Shown here piece by piece: positions 12,818 through 14,809 of a stretch of DNA of 14,809 nt. Origin of the DNA: a bacterium (GTDB taxonomy: Bacteria; Bacillota; Clostridia; Oscillospirales; Acutalibacteraceae); NCBI GenBank assembly GCA_020626545.1, contig JAHKZS010000163.1:1-14809 (forward strand), read 5' to 3'. Position 1 is the stretch's first letter; each line of letters begins with the position of its first letter. Position numbers and translations under genes: made by a program. The notes under the pieces are model-generated. The model searched no databases. It was not told the DNA's origin and worked only from the letters and a program-made list of their open reading frames with translations.

Positions 12818-13318
12818 TTGGCAACATTAAATATAGTAATGGTAGAGCCTGAAATTCCCGCTAATACGGGAAATGTAGCGCGAACCTGCGCCGCTACGGG
12901 AGCAAGACTCCATTTAGTAAAACCGCTCGGATTTTCCGTAAGCGATAAACATCTTAAACGCGCGGGGCTTGATTACTGGAATTTGCTCGATATTACATAT
13001 TACGAAAATCTTGACGATTTTTTCGAAAAAACTAAAGGCGGAAAATATTACTATTTTTCAACAAAAGCGTTAAACCGCCACACAGACGCCGAGTACGAGG
13101 ATAATTGCTATCTCGTTTTCGGAAAAGAAACCCGCGGACTTCCCGAAAGCTTGCTTGTAAAAAATAAAGAAAACACGGTTAGAATACCGATGATAGAAGA
13201 AGCGAGAAGCCTTAATCTTTCCAACTCTGTAGCTATCGCGGCTTACGAGGTTTTAAGGCAGTGGGATTATCCCGAACTTTTAACCCACGGACAATTACAC
13301 AGACATAAATGGGAATAA
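12818..13318 (+). CDS. trmL: tRNA (cytidine/uridine-34-2'-O)-methyltransferase TrmL
   Basis: A SPOUT-class enzyme that methylates the ribose of the wobble base in tRNA-Leu using S-adenosylmethionine. The 166-residue length equals the family norm (one knotted domain, no extra RNA-binding domain). Motifs: PANTGNVARTCAATG (14-28), FGKETRGLPE (101-110) and IPM..EARSLNLSNSVAIAAYE (123-144), which together form the trefoil knot and cofactor site. The start is TTG, with AGAGGTGAT five bases before it. Monocistronic, with a strong terminator 4 bases after the stop. Family assignment is firm; exact target base is inherited from homologues. Confidence 0.95.
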   Translation: MATLNIVMVEPEIPANTGNVARTCAATGARLHLVKPLGFSVSDKHLKRAGLDYWNLLDITYYENLDDFFEKTKGGKYYYFSTKALNRHTDAEYEDNCYLVFGKETRGLPESLLVKNKENTVRIPMIEEARSLNLSNSVAIAAYEVLRQWDYPELLTHGQLHRHKWE

Positions 13319-13322
13319 GCTA

Positions 13323-13359
13323 AAGCCGGCTCAAAATTCGAGCCGGCTTCTACTTTTTT
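13323..13359 (+). terminator. Terminator of trmL
   Basis: A 10-bp perfect stem AAGCCGGCTC / GAGCCGGCTT with a 7-nt loop, then CTAC and six Ts. On the minus strand the T-tract is poor (TTTAGCTTATT), so it may serve the converging membrane-protein gene only weakly. Confidence 0.88.
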
Positions 13360-13361
13360 AT

Positions 13362-14809
13362 TTACTTTTCAAGCTGATAACTTACCGAGTTTTCGGAAAG
13401 CTTATAGCCTTTAGCCTGAAGCGACTTAATATAGCTGTCGGTATTCCAGTTAGTTTCCTTAGGAATATAAACGTATTTAGGCGTTTTAGTCGGATTAACG
13501 GCGTAATACTCGTTTAATCTCGCTGTTACACTGTCGATACTAACGATATTCTCGTCGCCTATCCAAGCGGAATAGGTCGCGTACGGGAAGTTATCGAGAG
13601 CTAAATAAATCCAAGTTTCGCCCGAAACCGAAAGTATATTAGCGGGAGTTTTACTCTTGTAGTTCTTTAAGTCGTTGTAGATATTTTTATACTTTTTCGC
13701 GCGTTCGGAGTTAGTATAAATACCCTTAGCGGGACCTTCCTCTATCTGAGTGGTAAGCGCGTTTGTATCGGAACCGTCCCAGAAACTGTGGTGAGCTTTA
13801 ACGTCAATCTGGAAGAAGCCCTGAAGCACAATCGTAATCGTCACAAGCGTAAGCGCCGAATACTTGTAAAGCTTAGCGTAGTCGAGGTTATCCTCGCTCT
13901 CGCGCATTTCTTTAATAAGACGCGCGAGGAACGCAAAACTCGCCACGTTAGCGGTACACATAGCCATTGAAATAACGTAGAAATACTGGTTAGACGACAT
14001 ACAAACCGCGAACGAGTAAAGTATTCCGAGACAGAACAGACTTACAAACAACTCCTTAGGCTTATTCTCACAAAGCACATATGAGGTTATTCCGATAAAT
14101 ATCATCGGATACATAATGAAGTTGTAACCTGTAGAAATGAGCGTCGGGAATATTAAAGCGTAGGAGAACAGTACGATAGCGCATGTCACGATAAGGTACA
14201 TACTCCTGTGCGATTTACGCTTTTTGTCGAAGAACATAACCAGAGCGGTTATAATATAAGCAACTACCGCGTAAATAAACTGCGCGTGGAATGTTACTGA
14301 ATACTGGAAGTACTTCGCGATCTTGTCGGTTATCGGAATCTGAGGATGTTCCGGATCGGACAGAAGCTTCGGAAGCACATTGAAGATATCACCTAAGCCT
14401 GTTCTGGTGAGTACGAAGATAAGGAATACAACAGCCATAGCCGCGATTCCTACAGTAATCCATAAGAAACTCTTAAGAGAGAATAACTCGCTCTTAAACG
14501 CGGATTTGCCATCCTTTTTCTTAAGCGCGAGGTGGATAAGAACGCCGATAATATAGAGAGCGTATCCAATCGCGATATAAGGACTGCAAAGTACCGAAGC
14601 CGCGAAAAATACTCCGCCGAGGATGAGCGGTATTTTTTTATCGAATTTAGTAGTACCGTGAATCGCTCCCGTAAGCACTACGAAATCAACCGCCATCGTG
14701 TTGTAGCTGTACGCCATAATATCGTACGGGGAATAGATAAAGAAGAACAGCGAAGCGAATACTATAATATAGCCGTATTTTCTAAGGCGGGCATAGAGCA
14801 CTGCCGCTA
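13362..14809 (-). CDS. Polytopic membrane protein, GT-C glycosyltransferase-like (5' end cut by window)
   Basis: At least 482 residues; the frame stays open through the right edge (GCG GCA before a GTG at 14801), so the N-terminus is missing. About ten to eleven membrane segments are visible; counting from that GTG they lie near 10-28, 38-50, 57-74, 76-93, 112-132, 171-192, 201-222, 226-244, 252-268, 274-294 and 313-332. A soluble C-terminal region of about 145 residues follows. This layout, and a YNTMAVDF segment after an early membrane helix, recall lipid-linked-sugar glycosyltransferases (GT39/ArnT type), which act on the outer face of the membrane. The acidic catalytic motif of those enzymes would be in the missing part, so the assignment is only a resemblance. 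An uncharacterised membrane protein is the alternative. Confidence 0.7.
   Translation of the reverse strand, partial: AAVLYARLRKYGYIIVFASLFFFIYSPYDIMAYSYNTMAVDFVVLTGAIHGTTKFDKKIPLILGGVFFAASVLCSPYIAIGYALYIIGVLIHLALKKKDGKSAFKSELFSLKSFLWITVGIAAMAVVFLIFVLTRTGLGDIFNVLPKLLSDPEHPQIPITDKIAKYFQYSVTFHAQFIYAVVAYIITALVMFFDKKRKSHRSMYLIVTCAIVLFSYALIFPTLISTGYNFIMYPMIFIGITSYVLCENKPKELFVSLFCLGILYSFAVCMSSNQYFYVISMAMCTANVASFAFLARLIKEMRESEDNLDYAKLYKYSALTLVTITIVLQGFFQIDVKAHHSFWDGSDTNALTTQIEEGPAKGIYTNSERAKKYKNIYNDLKNYKSKTPANILSVSGETWIYLALDNFPYATYSAWIGDENIVSIDSVTARLNEYYAVNPTKTPKYVYIPKETNWNTDSYIKSLQAKGYKLSENSVSYQLEK

Noticed and set aside
1..14809. CRISPR array, transposase, toxin-antitoxin or phage-defence genes
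   Set aside because: No regularly spaced repeats and no recognisable protein of these classes are seen. The genes are core metabolism and cell-surface functions.

Overview
The window looks like chromosome from a Gram-positive gut Clostridia of the Ruminococcus/Oscillospiraceae type. This is inferred from GAGGTGAT-type ribosome binding sites, frequent TTG starts, tight TTGNNN-17-TATAAT promoters, a secreted dockerin type I enzyme, a DUF951 gene and an L,D-transpeptidase built on fibronectin-like repeats. Most of it is ordinary core genome with a few secreted accessory genes. I see no phage, transposase, CRISPR array or defence system.

Left end (1-390): stem-loops of unknown origin (possibly the tail of a structured RNA) end at a hairpin at 148-170. 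Next to it is a minus-strand tRNA-Arg(ACG) whose 3' half and terminator form one arm of a nearly perfect palindrome of about 79 bp. The tRNA promoter is embedded in the terminator of the next gene.

382-5300, minus strand: a run led by a DUF951 gene with a clear SigA-type promoter. It continues through prfA (release factor 1), the threonylcarbamoyl-AMP synthase gene, coaE (dephospho-CoA kinase) and a membrane-anchored lytic transglycosylase, then an M18 aminopeptidase. The first five overlap or nearly touch, so translational coupling is likely. Together they cover translation termination, tRNA modification, CoA synthesis, wall turnover and peptide breakdown.

5301-8770, plus strand: a 337-bp promoter region, then a strongly biased, lysine-rich secreted protein (signal peptide, four FN3-like modules, YkuD L,D-transpeptidase), then a DUF1015 gene. 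Each has its own promoter and terminator.

8804-11700, minus strand: a CysK-family cysteine synthase whose Shine-Dalgarno is separated from its ATG by a hairpin; a secreted dockerin-CBM26-esterase that looks like a starch-directed cellulosome/amylosome component; and a 77-residue orphan protein.

11758-14809: a GH25 lysozyme-like lipoprotein (+), a 60-residue glycine-zipper protein (-), the TrmL tRNA methyltransferase (+), and a polytopic GT-C-like membrane protein (-) cut by the right edge. Nearly every transcript end carries a recognisable intrinsic terminator. The most interesting items are the tRNA palindrome, the hairpin-bridged SD of cysK, and the dockerin-CBM26-esterase.
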